Source of the DNA: Ruegeria sp. THAF57
Lineage (GTDB): Bacteria; Pseudomonadota; Alphaproteobacteria; Rhodobacterales; Rhodobacteraceae
Assembly: GCF_903914075.1 (NCBI RefSeq)
Contig: NZ_CAIWNQ010000009.1
Location: 124,001-188,000, forward strand
Reading direction: 5' to 3'
Length of the DNA stretch: 64,000 nt
Shown here: positions 7,918 through 18,510 of the stretch, piece by piece
Numbering within the stretch: the stretch's first letter is position 1
How the letters are laid out: every line of letters begins with the position of its first letter
Program-made: the position numbers and the translations under genes
The notes under the pieces: model-generated
Database searches by the model: none
Told to the model about the DNA's origin: nothing
The model's input: only the letters and a program-made list of their open reading frames with translations

Positions 7918-8912
7918 TGCGCTGGTCGCCTCATACAACGCGTGATCACCGACCTCGGAACACCGTGCGGGTTGCTGCCTGTGTCGTGCGCGACAACGAA
8001 GGGCGGATTTTGCTCGCGCAGCGGCGCGCGGATCAAATGTCAGGTGGCTACTGGGAAATCCCCGGCGGAAAAATTGAGCCCGGCGAAACACCCAAGGCCG
8101 CCGCAGCGCGCGAATTGTTCGAAGAAACCGGGCTGTCGGGAGCGTGGCTGAAACGGCTCTGTACTTATTCTCATCAGTTTACAACAGGTCGGGTTTCACT
8201 GAGTGTGTACGTGGCGGATGACTGGTCAGGCACGCCTAGGGGCTGCGAAAACCAAAGGCTAGCCTGGGTTGATCCCACCCGGCCGCAGGTCGCGCCTCTG
8301 TTGCCGTCTAACCTGAAAATCCTGAACCTGTTAACGCTTCCCGATCGCGTTTTGTGCATTGCCCCCCCAAACGGCAAAACCGCCGATTGGGTCGAAACCT
8401 CGGTGAAGGCCGCACATAGGATCGGCGCAAAGGCAATGATGTTGTCCGGCGCGTTGACGAATGCGCAAAGCATTTCGCTGACGCGCCGGCTGAACCAACA
8501 AGCCCGTCAGCACGGGTTGTCGGTCTGGCAATCGGGTGCCACGGGGCACCGGGCTGCGATCCGTATTCTGTCTGACTCGGCGACGTTACCGCAAGCGATC
8601 ACCTCATCCGAGATATACGGGGCATTTACCAACACCGCATCTGGCCTGGCCAACGATCATCGCCCGCAGGCGGATATCCTCATTCTCCCATTTTACGGCG
8701 ACCAGACGCGAATAATGGAAGAACTCTCGGCGATTTCAACGTCTGTCGCCACACCTGTTTATGCAGTGGTATCCGAAGATCCCGCCCATCAAAGGGCTGC
8801 ATTGTCCGCAGGGGCAACCGGTTTGCTTATTGACCAAAAGTCAAGCCGTCTGGGGCCGAACCAGAAAATGCAAGGCGGCCTATCCAAGGAAGAGGTCGCC
8901 CTGTCATGCTAG
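7917..8912 (+). CDS. Nudix hydrolase fused to a TenI/ThiE-like domain
   Basis: A 331-residue two-domain protein. Residues 15-135 are a MutT-type Nudix domain with a perfect Nudix box at 51-73 (G-x5-E-x7-REL-x-EE-x-GL). Residues 140-320 form a thiamine-phosphate-synthase/TenI-like alpha/beta domain, with CIAPP, GADILILPF-like and AALSAGATGLLIDQ segments. Such fusions are known in proteobacteria as putative 8-oxo-dGTP pyrophosphatases. Here it is translationally coupled to the small carboxysome-operon protein (TGATG) and overlaps sbtA by seven bases. Its placement between acRAF and a bicarbonate transporter is odd and suggests a role in repairing or clearing a metabolite linked to CO2 fixation; that is inference. 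Confidence 0.85.
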   Translation: MRWSPHTTRDHRPRNTVRVAACVVRDNEGRILLAQRRADQMSGGYWEIPGGKIEPGETPKAAAARELFEETGLSGAWLKRLCTYSHQFTTGRVSLSVYVADDWSGTPRGCENQRLAWVDPTRPQVAPLLPSNLKILNLLTLPDRVLCIAPPNGKTADWVETSVKAAHRIGAKAMMLSGALTNAQSISLTRRLNQQARQHGLSVWQSGATGHRAAIRILSDSATLPQAITSSEIYGAFTNTASGLANDHRPQADILILPFYGDQTRIMEELSAISTSVATPVYAVVSEDPAHQRAALSAGATGLLIDQKSSRLGPNQKMQGGLSKEEVALSC

Positions 8913-9916
8913 GATCTGCGGCGGCAAACCTAATTGACCCAGCGGTGTTGTTCTTTGTTTTGGGGGCCGCCATTGGCTTGCTGCGGTCAAACCTTGAAAT
9001 TCCGCCCGCGATTGCAAAGTTCCTAACCTTGTACCTGCTGATGGCGTTGGGTTTGAAAGGCGGCGCAGCTTTAGCCTCGGGTGGGCTGCCAGCCGAAGGA
9101 ATTTTGGCCATCATTGCTGCCATAGCAATGGCCGGATTTGTCCCCGCCTATGCCTTCTATTTCCTCTCGCGCCGCATTGACCCGTTCGACAGCGCGGCTG
9201 TGGCGGCCACCTATGGGTCGATCAGCGCCGTCACCTTCATCACCACACAGCAATTCCTGAGCGTCAAAGGGGTCGAGTTCGGGGGTTACATGACCGTTGC
9301 GATGGTATTGATGGAAACACCCGCTATCTTGATGGCTGTGGTTCTGGCCACAGCAGTGCGCGCCCGCCAAGCGGCACTTGAAGTGGCTGTGGACGATCCT
9401 AACGATGACGTGTTTCAACCGCTATCCATCCGCGAAGTGCTACAAGAGGCATTAACCGACGGAGCGCAGCTTTTGCTGATCGGTAGCCTGGTAATTGGTT
9501 ACCTGGCGGGACAGGACGGCAAGGTGGAGATGAGCCCCTTTACCGCCGATATCTTCAAGGGAATGCTCGCATTCTTCCTGTTGGAGATGGGTTTGTTGGT
9601 GGGACGGCAGATCAGCGAAGGCCGGGCCAAGATCGACAAGGAATTGTTCCTGTTCGCCTTCCTCTCGCCACCAATCAACGCGGCAATTGCGCTGGCATTG
9701 GCCTATCTTATCGGCTTGCAGGTCGGTGATGCGGTGCTGTTGGCCGTTTTGTCCTCGTCGGCGTCATACATCGTCGTGCCCGCGGTGGCGCGTTACGCCA
9801 TCCCCGAAGCGCGACCGGGTGTTTATTTCACAATGGCTTTGGGCATGACATTTCCCTTTAATATTCTTGTGGGCATCCCGCTTTACTACGCGGTCGCTCA
9901 GTCCGTCTGGACATAA
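8906..9916 (+). CDS. sbtA: Sodium-dependent bicarbonate transporter SbtA family
   Basis: A 336-residue membrane protein with about ten hydrophobic segments, arranged as two halves. It shows the SbtA landmarks: an early IDPAVLFFVLGAAIGLLRSN helix, KFLTLYLLMALGLKGG, TYGSISAVTFITTQQF, and in the second half SSSASYIVVPAVARYAIPEA. A cytoplasmic linker lies around 150-185. The family imports bicarbonate using the sodium gradient, raising cytosolic HCO3- for the carboxysome. Immediately followed by sbtB, its PII-like regulator, which strongly supports the assignment. It begins inside the preceding Nudix gene. SbtA is best known from cyanobacteria; here it sits in the cso operon itself. Confidence 0.92.
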   Translation: MLGSAAANLIDPAVLFFVLGAAIGLLRSNLEIPPAIAKFLTLYLLMALGLKGGAALASGGLPAEGILAIIAAIAMAGFVPAYAFYFLSRRIDPFDSAAVAATYGSISAVTFITTQQFLSVKGVEFGGYMTVAMVLMETPAILMAVVLATAVRARQAALEVAVDDPNDDVFQPLSIREVLQEALTDGAQLLLIGSLVIGYLAGQDGKVEMSPFTADIFKGMLAFFLLEMGLLVGRQISEGRAKIDKELFLFAFLSPPINAAIALALAYLIGLQVGDAVLLAVLSSSASYIVVPAVARYAIPEARPGVYFTMALGMTFPFNILVGIPLYYAVAQSVWT

Positions 9917-9946
9917 ACGTATCCTGATTGGAAAGGACCGGACCAG

Positions 9947-10270
9947 ATGCGGGAAATCGAAGAAAAGAAACTTTTGACCATCATCACCCCCGGTGAGCTT
10001 CAGCGCATGGTCGTCGAACAGCTTAAGAAACGCGGGATCGGGGGGTACACTGTTGTATCAGCATCCGGCGCGGGGACATCCGGGCTGCAATCTGGAATGC
10101 TGATCAGCGACTCAAGCGTCATCTTATACATCATCATGTCCGAGGAGCGGCTGCAAAAGGTGCTGGTCGACATGGATAAGCTCATGTCGCGTGGCTATAG
10201 GGTCAAAGCTTTCTATCAGGACATCTCAATCCTGCCGCGCAAAAAGGCGCGGACGGGTGGCAAAAGCTAG
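9947..10270 (+). CDS. sbtB: PII-like regulator SbtB of the bicarbonate transporter
   Basis: A 107-residue PII-like protein: KLLTIITPGELQRMVVEQLKKRGIGGYTVV, a T-loop region rich in Gly/Ser (SGAGTSGLQSG), then VILYIIMSEERL and a terminal beta-strand VKAFYQDISIL. SbtB forms trimers that bind adenine nucleotides, including cAMP in cyanobacteria, and gate SbtA. The C-terminal redox loop with paired Cys seen in some cyanobacterial SbtB proteins is absent; the protein ends in a basic tail. It lies 30 bases after sbtA. Its TAG stop shares a CTAG palindrome with the stop of the convergent regulator, so there is no room for an intergenic terminator. Confidence 0.9.
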   Translation: MREIEEKKLLTIITPGELQRMVVEQLKKRGIGGYTVVSASGAGTSGLQSGMLISDSSVILYIIMSEERLQKVLVDMDKLMSRGYRVKAFYQDISILPRKKARTGGKS

Positions 10271-11184
10271 TTCGGCAAAAACGCACCGCTCAGGTCACTG
10301 ATGGCCTGTGAAACACGCGCTGTGCTTTCCTCGGCATGAGTGTCCAGCCGTTGCACAAGGTACCAATACCGCATCACGGGTAAACCGGGCCAGTCGATAC
10401 GGCGCAATATCCCCGCCTCTACTTCTCGCTGCACCACATGGGTCGACAACATCGCCACCCCCAATCCGGCAATCACCGCCTCTTTTATCGTTTCGTTTGA
10501 ATCGAATTCGACCAGATCCGGCGTACCATAGGTGTCGATCTGGCTTAGGTATCGCTCCAGAATAATACGTGTTCCTGAGCCCGGCTCACGGGCCAGTACG
10601 TTCTGGCGGACCAGCTCTGCAGGGTCATAGTCGGGATGTTGCGCCAAAACATGATCGCTTGCAGCGTAAAGACCATAGGGATGCGGCCCAATTGGGGTCG
10701 CCTGCGCGCTAGGCCCTCTGGGCGGGCGCCCCATGATAGCCAGGTCGATTCGGTCTGCAAATAAATCGTTCACCACCGCAGTCCTGTTCGCGACCTGGAA
10801 AGACAACCTGATTCCAGGGCATGCCTCCTGCAACAGGGCGATAAGTTTCGGCGCGAAATAGCGACCGGTCGTCTCAAAGCCCAAGGTGACATGACCTGCA
10901 TGACCCGCGCCCAACGCCTCCAAATTGTCGCAGGCAGAAGCTAAAACGCCTTCGATCCTCTCCATTGCGCGCACCAGAACCGCGCCATGATCGGTGGTCA
11001 CCAAGCCTTCCTCGCGTCCACCTCTGACCAGCATGGCCGTTCCTGTGAACTCTTCTAACTTCTTGATTTGATTGTGAACCGCGGGCGGGCTTAGCGACTG
11101 AAGCGCCGCTGCATCGGTGATTGACCCAGTGTCAGCCACCGCCTTTAGGCTGCGCAGTTGTTTGAGCGTTATTCCGTTCAACAT
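10267..11184 (-). CDS. cbbR: LysR-type transcriptional regulator, CbbR-like (copy 2)
   Basis: A 305-residue LysR regulator: an N-terminal HTH with [20 protein letters not shown] and [14 protein letters not shown], then an effector-binding domain. It is divergent from the Calvin-cycle operon beginning with fbp and convergent with sbtB. The ATG at 11184 is preferred over one two codons upstream because it leaves a six-base spacing from a GGA element. The [10 protein letters not shown] recognition helix differs from copy 1 (SLQMQKLEAQ) but matches copy 3 (VHTQLKNLEE), hinting that copies 2 and 3 read similar operators. It probably controls the fbp-to-gph operon. Confidence 0.88.
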   Translation of the reverse strand: MLNGITLKQLRSLKAVADTGSITDAAALQSLSPPAVHNQIKKLEEFTGTAMLVRGGREEGLVTTDHGAVLVRAMERIEGVLASACDNLEALGAGHAGHVTLGFETTGRYFAPKLIALLQEACPGIRLSFQVANRTAVVNDLFADRIDLAIMGRPPRGPSAQATPIGPHPYGLYAASDHVLAQHPDYDPAELVRQNVLAREPGSGTRIILERYLSQIDTYGTPDLVEFDSNETIKEAVIAGLGVAMLSTHVVQREVEAGILRRIDWPGLPVMRYWYLVQRLDTHAEESTARVSQAISDLSGAFLPN

Positions 11185-11207
11185 GTGCATTCCAAAAATA
11201 TTAGTCC

Positions 11208-11238
11208 TGATTTCATTTTATTAAATTTTCTGAAATCA
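11208..11238. promoter_or_regulatory. CbbR-type operator upstream of fbp
   Basis: Seen: a perfect 8-bp inverted repeat, TGATTTCA at 11208-11215 and TGAAATCA at 11231-11238, in an AT-rich gap between the divergent regulator and fbp. It contains TGA-N7-TTA (11208-11220) and TTA-N7-TGA (11221-11233), the half-site form expected for CbbR. Its placement 24 bases before the regulator start and about 50 before fbp suits autoregulation plus activation. Confidence 0.65.
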
Positions 11239-11286
11239 CGCAATGTGGCAGACCATCAAACACCACTTCGGGAGGATGGAAAAGTG

Positions 11287-12300
11287 ATGGCGCAGAACAG
11301 GCAGGATCTGATCGCACAGGCCGCAGAAACCGACCCGGCCCTTGCCGATGTCATGGGCCGTCTGACCGATGTCTTTGCACAAATCGCGCGCCGTATCGCA
11401 CGCGGAGAACTGGACGAAGACCTGGCCAGTGCTGCCGGAACCAATACAGACGGAGATGCCCAAAAAGCACTGGATGTGATCGCGGACAATGCATTCATGG
11501 ACAGACTTTCTGGCAGTGCAGTCCGCTATTATGCCTCTGAAGAACAGGACGATGTCGTTGAGCTGAACGCAAACGGGTCGCTGGCGCTGGCGATTGATCC
11601 GCTGGACGGGTCCTCGAACATCGACACCAATGTTTCGGTCGGGACGATCTTTGGCATCTATCACAGCGCCTCTGATCCCAAGGACAGCTTTTTGCGGCCG
11701 GGGCGCGATCTGATTGCGGCAGGTTACGCAATTTATGGACCGCAATGCAGCCTTGTTATTTCCTTCGGGAACGGAGTTCAGAAATACATCCTTGACCCGG
11801 ATGAAGGTCAGTTCCTGCAAGTGGACTCGCCCACCGGCATTTCGACGGATTCCCCCGAATACGCGATCAACGCATCCAATTACCGCCACTGGTCCAACCC
11901 GGTACGTGCCTATATCGACGATCTGGTCGCCGGGGCGGATGGCCCACGGGCGCGGAATTTCAACCTGCGCTGGATCGCGTCCTTGGTTGCGGAAACGCAT
12001 CGTATCCTGATCCGCGGCGGGATCTTCCTGTATCCCGGCGACAATCGCGAGGGTTACCAATTCGGGCGGCTGCGGCTGGTCTATGAATGCGCCCCGATCG
12101 CATTTCTCATCGAAAACGCAGGGGGCAGCGCTTCGAATTGCTGTGATCCCATTCTCGATCAGGTGCCTGACAGCCTGCACGCGCGCTCACCGCTGGTATT
12201 CGGCGGGAAAGACAAAGTTATGCGCGTCGCAAGTTATCACGATCTTCCTCAGGAAGAAAACGCAGCCCTGTTCGGCGAACGCGGCCTGTTCCGCACCTGA
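11287..12300 (+). CDS. fbp: Fructose-1,6-bisphosphatase, class I
   Basis: A 337-residue class I enzyme with the metal/phosphate site [12 protein letters not shown] and the later GGIFLYPGD motif. It hydrolyses fructose-1,6-bisphosphate to fructose-6-phosphate in the regenerative Calvin cycle (it may also act on sedoheptulose bisphosphate). The ATG at 11287 follows a GGAGG box; a GTG one codon earlier is equally well spaced and cannot be excluded, while the longer upstream extension runs into the regulatory repeat. First gene of a ten-gene operon. Length is normal for the family. Confidence 0.95.
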   Translation: MAQNRQDLIAQAAETDPALADVMGRLTDVFAQIARRIARGELDEDLASAAGTNTDGDAQKALDVIADNAFMDRLSGSAVRYYASEEQDDVVELNANGSLALAIDPLDGSSNIDTNVSVGTIFGIYHSASDPKDSFLRPGRDLIAAGYAIYGPQCSLVISFGNGVQKYILDPDEGQFLQVDSPTGISTDSPEYAINASNYRHWSNPVRAYIDDLVAGADGPRARNFNLRWIASLVAETHRILIRGGIFLYPGDNREGYQFGRLRLVYECAPIAFLIENAGGSASNCCDPILDQVPDSLHARSPLVFGGKDKVMRVASYHDLPQEENAALFGERGLFRT

Positions 12301-12317
12301 ACAAACGGAGGCCCCTT

Positions 12318-13190
12318 ATGTCCAGAAAACACCCTATCATTTCTGTTACCGGTTCCTCTGGTGCCGGAACAACGACAGTCAAGCGAACCTTTGACCAGAT
12401 TTTCCGCCGCGAAAACCTGAAAGCCGTTTCAATCGAAGGCGACGCGTTTCACCGGTACGACCGCGCGGCAATGAAGGCTGAACTGGCCAAGCGGCTGGAG
12501 CAAGGGGATTCCACCTTTAGTCATTTCAGCTTTGACGCCAATGAGCTGGAAGAGCTGGAGCGCGTTTTTCGTGAATACGGAGAAACCGGTACGGGGCGCA
12601 CCCGGCATTATGTTCATGATGACGAAGAGGCCGAGAAATACGGTGTCGCCCCAGGTGAGTTCACCGCCTGGGCCCCGTTCGAGGACAAATCCGACTTGTT
12701 GTTCTACGAAGGCCTGCATGGTGCAGTCGTGAACGATCAGGTTGATCTGGCAGCACTGGCCGATCTGAAGATTGGCGTGGTCCCGGTGATCAATCTGGAA
12801 TGGACCCAGAAAATTCATCGCGACAAAACCAGCCGGGGCTATTCGACCGAGGCGGTCACGGATGTCATCCTGCGCCGTATGCATGATTATGTGCATTGCA
12901 TCTGTCCGCAATTCACCCAGACCGACATCAACTTTCAGCGGGTGCCTGTCGTGGACACGTCGAACCCGTTCATCGCGCGCTGGATCCCTACTGCCGACGA
13001 AAGCCTTGTGGTGATCCGTTTCGCCAATCCGCGCGGAATAGACTTCCCCTATCTGATGTCGATGATCCACGACAGTTGGATGACCCGGGCCAACTCGTTG
13101 GTCATTCCGGGCGGCAAGATGGATCTGGCGATGCAGTTGATCTTCACGCCGATGATCCACCGCCTGATCCACGAAGCTCAACGCGCCTGA
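12318..13190 (+). CDS. cbbP: Phosphoribulokinase
   Basis: A 290-residue bacterial (octameric-type) phosphoribulokinase: P-loop-like [14 protein letters not shown] near residues 11-24, [10 protein letters not shown], and the [10 protein letters not shown] and EGLHGAVV segments. It phosphorylates ribulose-5-phosphate to RuBP, the Rubisco substrate, and is the cycle's committed regenerative step. It lies 17 bases after fbp with an AACGGAGG ribosome site, and 10 bases before transketolase. All visible catalytic elements are intact. Confidence 0.96.
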   Translation: MSRKHPIISVTGSSGAGTTTVKRTFDQIFRRENLKAVSIEGDAFHRYDRAAMKAELAKRLEQGDSTFSHFSFDANELEELERVFREYGETGTGRTRHYVHDDEEAEKYGVAPGEFTAWAPFEDKSDLLFYEGLHGAVVNDQVDLAALADLKIGVVPVINLEWTQKIHRDKTSRGYSTEAVTDVILRRMHDYVHCICPQFTQTDINFQRVPVVDTSNPFIARWIPTADESLVVIRFANPRGIDFPYLMSMIHDSWMTRANSLVIPGGKMDLAMQLIFTPMIHRLIHEAQRA

Positions 13191-13200
13191 GGGGACAGCC

Positions 13201-15198
13201 ATGACAGCTCATACTAAACTGATATCGCACGAAACGCAGATGGCGAGCGCATTGCGCATTCTGGCCATGGACGCGATCGAGCAAGCCAATTCCGGGCACC
13301 CCGGTGCCCCGATGGGATTGGCTGACGTGGCCACCGTTCTGTTCAACCGCTTCGTGAATATTGACCCCGCCAACCACGACTGGCCAGATCGGGACAGGTT
13401 CGTCCTGAGCGCCGGGCACGGTTCGATGCTGGTCTACGCCATCAATCACCTGCTGGGTTATGATGATATGGATGCCGATCAACTGCGCAATTTCCGCCAG
13501 TTGGGGTATCGCACGGCGGGTCACCCCGAATACGGCCACGCCAAAGGCATTGAGACTACGACGGGACCTCTGGGTCAGGGGGTGGCTACGGCTGTTGGCA
13601 TGGCGTTGGCCGAACGGATGCAAAATGCACGGTTCGGGGATGAGCTGGTTGATCACTTCACCTATGTTCTGGCCGGGGATGGCTGTCTGATGGAAGGCGT
13701 AAGCCATGAAGCCATCGACCTTGCGGGTCATCTGGGGCTGGGGCGTCTGATCCTGTGCTGGGATGACAACGGCATCACAATTGACGGCGGCACGGATCTG
13801 TCCACCTCGACCGATCAAGTCAAGCGGTTCGAAGCGGCCGGCTGGCATGTGCTGTCGGTTGACGGGCATGACAACGAGGCCATAGCCAGCGCCATTCACG
13901 CGGCGCAGGCCGAGACCGAACGCCCTTCTCTGATTGCCTGCAAAACGACCATTGGCAAAGGGGCCCCGAACAAGGCCGGTAGCCACAAGGTTCACGGTGC
14001 CCCCCTGGGGACCGACGAGATCGCGGCGACCCGTGCAGCGCTTGGCTGGACCGCCCCGCCTTTCGAGATTCCGCCCGAAGTTGCCAACGCCTGGCTGGCC
14101 GTAGCCCAGCGTGGGGCCAAGATGCGAACGGATTGGCTAAATCGCAAAGCGATGCACCCCAAGTCCAAGGAATTTGACCAATCGCTTGCACCCGCCGAAG
14201 ATTATCCTCTGGCGCGTGCCATCGCCGCCCACAAGTCAAGCTTGTCCAGTGAACGGCCCAAGCTGGCGACGCGCAAGGCATCTGAAATGGCGCTGGAAGT
14301 GGTCAACGCTGTCCTGCCCAACTCGGTCGGCGGGTCCGCAGACCTGACCGGATCGAACAATACCAAAACAAGTGAAATGCGTCCCGTGACCCGCAGCGAC
14401 TATGACGGGGATTATATCCACTACGGCATTCGTGAACACGGTATGGCGGCTGCTATGAACGGGATCGCCTTGCATGGCGGATTCTTTACCTATGGCGGCA
14501 CATTTCTGGCTTTTGCCGACTATTGCCGCCCCGCAATCCGCCTGTCTGCGCTGATGCAGGTGCCGGTCGCCTATGTGATGACGCATGACTCGATCGGGTT
14601 GGGCGAAGATGGCCCCACCCACCAACCGGTAGAAACCATCGCCTCTTTGCGGGCCATTCCGAACCTGACTGTAATTCGCCCGGCGGACGGGGTCGAAACC
14701 GCCGAGGCTTGGGAAATTGCGGCAACAGCCACGAAGACGCCGACCTTGCTCTGCCTGTCGCGGCAAGGGCTGCCGACGGTTCGCACAGTCCATAACCCGG
14801 CGAACCTGGCGGCCCGCGGAGCTTACGTCCTGCGCGAACCCGATGCGCCGCGTGATGTGACCCTGATTGCAACTGGTTCCGAGGTGGAGATCGCCCTGAA
14901 CGCCGCCGATCTTCTGGCCAAACAGGGGATACAAGCCGCTGTTGTTTCAGCCCCCAGCTTCGATCTGTTTGAGGCGCAGCCCGTCCAGTATCAGACCGAA
15001 GTTCTTGGTACCGGACCTCGTGTCGGAGTCGAAGCCGCCGTGTCGCAGGGTTGGCACAAGTGGCTGGGGCACAACAGCGCCTTTGTCGGAATGACAGGGT
15101 TCGGTGCTTCGGCACCCGCACCCGCGCTGTACCAGCATTTCAATATCACAGCCGACGCTGTCGCCAAAGCCGCAGCGGGCCTTCTGGAAAAAGACTGA
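13201..15198 (+). CDS. cbbT: Transketolase
   Basis: A 665-residue transketolase. It has the N-terminal [11 protein letters not shown] and GHGSMLVYA motifs, the thiamine-diphosphate motif beginning [13 protein letters not shown] and ending WDDN, and the pyrimidine-domain [13 protein letters not shown] and [18 protein letters not shown] segments. It transfers two-carbon units between ketoses and aldoses in RuBP regeneration. Length is typical. GGGGACAG precedes the ATG. It sits between phosphoribulokinase and GAPDH in the cbb operon. Confidence 0.97.
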   Translation: MTAHTKLISHETQMASALRILAMDAIEQANSGHPGAPMGLADVATVLFNRFVNIDPANHDWPDRDRFVLSAGHGSMLVYAINHLLGYDDMDADQLRNFRQLGYRTAGHPEYGHAKGIETTTGPLGQGVATAVGMALAERMQNARFGDELVDHFTYVLAGDGCLMEGVSHEAIDLAGHLGLGRLILCWDDNGITIDGGTDLSTSTDQVKRFEAAGWHVLSVDGHDNEAIASAIHAAQAETERPSLIACKTTIGKGAPNKAGSHKVHGAPLGTDEIAATRAALGWTAPPFEIPPEVANAWLAVAQRGAKMRTDWLNRKAMHPKSKEFDQSLAPAEDYPLARAIAAHKSSLSSERPKLATRKASEMALEVVNAVLPNSVGGSADLTGSNNTKTSEMRPVTRSDYDGDYIHYGIREHGMAAAMNGIALHGGFFTYGGTFLAFADYCRPAIRLSALMQVPVAYVMTHDSIGLGEDGPTHQPVETIASLRAIPNLTVIRPADGVETAEAWEIAATATKTPTLLCLSRQGLPTVRTVHNPANLAARGAYVLREPDAPRDVTLIATGSEVEIALNAADLLAKQGIQAAVVSAPSFDLFEAQPVQYQTEVLGTGPRVGVEAAVSQGWHKWLGHNSAFVGMTGFGASAPAPALYQHFNITADAVAKAAAGLLEKD

Positions 15199-15208
15199 AG
15201 GAGTTCAA

Positions 15209-16210
15209 ATGTCTGTAAAAGTTGCAATAAACGGGTTTGGCCGAATTGGTCGCAATGTCCTGCGTGGTATTCAGGAATCTGGTCGTAACGACATCGAAGT
15301 TGTCGCGATCAACGATCTGGGCCCCGTTGATATGAACGCCCACCTTCTTCGCTATGACAGTGTGCATGGCAGATTCCCCGGTGAAATCAAAGCAACCGAC
15401 AGCTCGATCGACGTGGGAACCGGGCCAATTGAAGTGACGGCTATACGGGATCCAAAAGACCTGCCTTGGCAGGGGGTGGATGTCGCATTGGAATGTACCG
15501 GTATCTTCACCAACCGCGACGGTGCAGCGAAACATCTCGAAAATGGCTCAAAACGCGTGTTGGTTTCTGCCCCGGCCAGTGGTGCTGACAACACCATCGT
15601 GTATGGCGTAAACCACAAAACACTGCGGTCGGCGGACACGGTCGTATCAAACGCGTCCTGCACGACCAACTGCCTCAGCCCTGTGGCTCAGGTATTGAAC
15701 GACGCCATTGGAATCCGACGCGGATTCATGACCACGGTTCACTCCTATACAGGCGATCAGCCCTCGCTGGATGTCATGCGCAAGGATTTCTACCGTGCCC
15801 GTGCGGCCTCGCTCAGTATGGTTCCGACATCAACAGGTGCAGCCAAAGCCGTAGGCTTGGTTCTGCCGGAACTGAACGGCAAACTTGATGGCGTCGCCAT
15901 TCGGGTTCCCACGCCCAACGTGTCCGTAGTCGATCTGGTATTTGAGGCCGAACGTGACACCACGGTAGACGAGGTCAACAACGCGATCCGCGCCGCCGCA
16001 GACGGTCCGCTTATGGGAGTACTGGGCTATACGGACGATCCGAATGTTTCGATGGATTTCAACCATGATCCGCATTCCTCGATCTTCCATATGGACCAGA
16101 CCAAGGTGATGGACGGGAACATGGTCCGCATTCTGAGTTGGTATGACAATGAATGGGGGTTCTCGAACCGGATGGCCGACACTGCACTGGCTATGGGCAG
16201 GTTGATCTGA
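15209..16210 (+). CDS. gap: Glyceraldehyde-3-phosphate dehydrogenase, type I
   Basis: A 333-residue GAPDH. The N-terminal Rossmann motif is VAINGFGRIGRNVLR, and the catalytic motif NASCTTNCLSP lies around residue 155. The start is the ATG at 15209 behind AAGGAG; an upstream in-frame extension lies inside transketolase. In this operon it should run reductively, converting 1,3-bisphosphoglycerate to glyceraldehyde-3-phosphate. Its TGA stop overlaps the pgk ATG by one base. Confidence 0.96.
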   Translation: MSVKVAINGFGRIGRNVLRGIQESGRNDIEVVAINDLGPVDMNAHLLRYDSVHGRFPGEIKATDSSIDVGTGPIEVTAIRDPKDLPWQGVDVALECTGIFTNRDGAAKHLENGSKRVLVSAPASGADNTIVYGVNHKTLRSADTVVSNASCTTNCLSPVAQVLNDAIGIRRGFMTTVHSYTGDQPSLDVMRKDFYRARAASLSMVPTSTGAAKAVGLVLPELNGKLDGVAIRVPTPNVSVVDLVFEAERDTTVDEVNNAIRAAADGPLMGVLGYTDDPNVSMDFNHDPHSSIFHMDQTKVMDGNMVRILSWYDNEWGFSNRMADTALAMGRLI

Positions 16211-17418
16211 TGCAAATGCCCCGGATCACTGACATGGACGTGGCGGGCAAACGCCTGCTGGTTCGGGCGGACCTGAACGTGCCCGTCGAAGACAGGCGGG
16301 TGACGGATACCACGCGCATAGACCGTTTTGCGGCTGGCATGAAACCCCTGCTGGACAAAGGTGCGCGCCTCGTTGTGATGACCCATTTCGGTCGACCCAC
16401 GCCGAACGAGTTGGATCCGGCCTTCTCGGTCGACAAATTGCGCCCGGATCTGTCTGCGGCTCTTGGTGTGTCGGTCAAGTTCTCGGACGTCTGTGTCGGT
16501 ACATCCGCCCGCATCCACAGCGAGCAATTGCAGAATGGCGAGGTAATGCTGTGCGAGAACCTGCGTTACAACGCCGGAGAGACCCAGAATGATCCAAAAT
16601 TCGCGTCCGAGCTGGCAGAATTGGGAGACATCTATGTTAACGATGCGTTTTCCTGTTCGCATCGCGCACATGCCTCTACAGATGCAATCGCACGGATCAT
16701 GCCGTCGGCGGCGGGGCCTTTGCTGGTCGAAGAAATCGACGCACTAGGGTCGGCTCTGGAAGCACCGGGATCCCCTGCGGTTGCCATCGTTGGCGGGGCC
16801 AAGGTTTCAACCAAGATACCAGTTCTGAAAAATCTGGTGAGCAAGCTGGACGCGGTGATCATCGGGGGCGGAATGGCCAACACATTCCTGTTTGCCCAAG
16901 GCTTTCCAATGGGGAAATCGCTATACGAGGCCGATCAGGTCGAAACCGTGAAAGACATTCGCGCCCAAGCTGCAAAATCCGGGTGTCAGTTGGTTCTGCC
17001 AATCGACAGTGCCTGTGCCAGACAATTTGCCAAACGCGCAGAGCGTAATGTGTACGCTGCACAGGATTGCCCTGACGACATGATGATTTTGGATGCGGGC
17101 CCAGACTCGGTCGAGGAATTTTCTCGTATCCTGACCTCCGCCCGGACGATCCTGTGGAACGGTCCGCTGGGCGCCTTTGAAATCCCGCCTTTCGATGCGG
17201 CTACCGTTGCGCTTGCAAAAGTGGCGGCTGAGGCCACCAGCAATGGCACGGCTATCTCAGTCGCCGGCGGGGGCGACACGGTCGCGGCGCTGAATGCAGC
17301 CGGGGTCACCGAACAATTCACCTATGTCTCCTCTGCCGGAGGAGCGTTTCTGGAATGGCTGGAGGGCAAGACGCTCCCCGGTATCGCGGCCCTGATGCGG
17401 GCCGGTCAAGCCGCCTGA
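16210..17418 (+). CDS. pgk: Phosphoglycerate kinase (catalytically intact copy)
   Basis: A 402-residue PGK with all expected motifs: LLVRADLNVP, THFGRP, ENLRY, NDAFSCSHRAHAS, GGAKVSTK with the nucleotide-side Lys, IIGGGMANTFL, WNGPLGAFE, AGGGDT and SSAGGAFLE. It phosphorylates 3-phosphoglycerate in the Calvin cycle. It starts at the ATG overlapping the gap stop and lies 12 bases before aldolase. It is the useful reference for the degenerate paralogue at 23992-25185. Confidence 0.97.
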   Translation: MQMPRITDMDVAGKRLLVRADLNVPVEDRRVTDTTRIDRFAAGMKPLLDKGARLVVMTHFGRPTPNELDPAFSVDKLRPDLSAALGVSVKFSDVCVGTSARIHSEQLQNGEVMLCENLRYNAGETQNDPKFASELAELGDIYVNDAFSCSHRAHASTDAIARIMPSAAGPLLVEEIDALGSALEAPGSPAVAIVGGAKVSTKIPVLKNLVSKLDAVIIGGGMANTFLFAQGFPMGKSLYEADQVETVKDIRAQAAKSGCQLVLPIDSACARQFAKRAERNVYAAQDCPDDMMILDAGPDSVEEFSRILTSARTILWNGPLGAFEIPPFDAATVALAKVAAEATSNGTAISVAGGGDTVAALNAAGVTEQFTYVSSAGGAFLEWLEGKTLPGIAALMRAGQAA

Positions 17419-17430
17419 GGAGGAACCGAC

Positions 17431-18510
17431 ATGGCACTTATAACCCTGCGCCAGCTTTTGGATCACGCCGCCGAACACGGCTATGGCGTGCCAGCGTTCA
17501 ATATCAACAACATGGAACAGGGGCTGGCAATCATGAACGCCGCCCGTGCCGTGGACAGCCCGGTGATCCTGCAAGCCAGCCGGGGGGCACGGTCCTACGC
17601 GGGCGACATCATGCTGCGCCATATGGTTCTGGCCCTGGCCGAGATGTATCCCGACAACCCCATCTGCCTGCATCAAGACCACGGCAACAACGAACAGACC
17701 TGCCTGTCGGCCATTCGACACGGGTTTACCTCGGTGATGATGGACGGTTCGCTTGAGGCAGATATGAAAACCCCGGCCTCCTATGACTATAACGTCAACA
17801 TCACCAAGGCGGTCTCGGAAATGGCCCATTGGGTCGGCGCTTCGGTCGAGGGTGAGCTGGGAGTTCTGGGTTCACTTGAAACGGGTGAGGCCGCAAAAGA
17901 GGACGGGTCAGGTGCCGAAGGCAAACTGTCGATGGAAGACCTTTTGACCGACCCCGATCAGGCCGCGGATTTTGTTGCCAAGACCAAGGTGGATGCGCTG
18001 GCAATTGCCTGTGGAACATCGCACGGGGCCTACAAGTTTTCGCGCAAGCCGGATGGAGAGATTCTGGCGATGGACCGTATTGCCGAAATTCATGCGCGTA
18101 TTCCCGACGTGCACCTTGTGATGCACGGGTCCTCTTCGGTGCCGCAAGAGCTGCAGGATTTGATCAACGCCCATGGCGGCGACATGCCGCAAACCTATGG
18201 TGTCCCGGTGGAAGAGATCGAAAAAGGGATCAAATCCGGTGTCCGCAAGGTGAATATCGACACCGACTGCCGGATGGCGATGACCGGTCAGTTCCGCAAG
18301 ATCGCAGCCGAAAACCCGACGCAGTTCGATCCGCGCAAATTCCTGGTCCCTGCGATCAAAGAGATGGAAGACCTGTGCCGCGACCGGTTCGAACGCTTTG
18401 GAACTGCGGGGCAAGCATCCAAGATCAAGACCATTGCACTGGACGATATGGCGGCCCGCTATGCGTCCGGCGCGCTGGACCCGGCCACAAAAACCGCCGC
18501 CGCCGCATGA
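17431..18510 (+). CDS. fba: Fructose-bisphosphate aldolase, class II
   Basis: A 359-residue zinc-dependent aldolase of the CbbA type: [11 protein letters not shown], the zinc-binding [25 protein letters not shown] and [11 protein letters not shown]. It condenses dihydroxyacetone phosphate with glyceraldehyde-3-phosphate (and, in cbb operons, with erythrose-4-phosphate). It has a TGAGGAGG ribosome site. The stop overlaps the tpiA start by four bases (ATGA). Confidence 0.96.
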   Translation: MALITLRQLLDHAAEHGYGVPAFNINNMEQGLAIMNAARAVDSPVILQASRGARSYAGDIMLRHMVLALAEMYPDNPICLHQDHGNNEQTCLSAIRHGFTSVMMDGSLEADMKTPASYDYNVNITKAVSEMAHWVGASVEGELGVLGSLETGEAAKEDGSGAEGKLSMEDLLTDPDQAADFVAKTKVDALAIACGTSHGAYKFSRKPDGEILAMDRIAEIHARIPDVHLVMHGSSSVPQELQDLINAHGGDMPQTYGVPVEEIEKGIKSGVRKVNIDTDCRMAMTGQFRKIAAENPTQFDPRKFLVPAIKEMEDLCRDRFERFGTAGQASKIKTIALDDMAARYASGALDPATKTAAAA

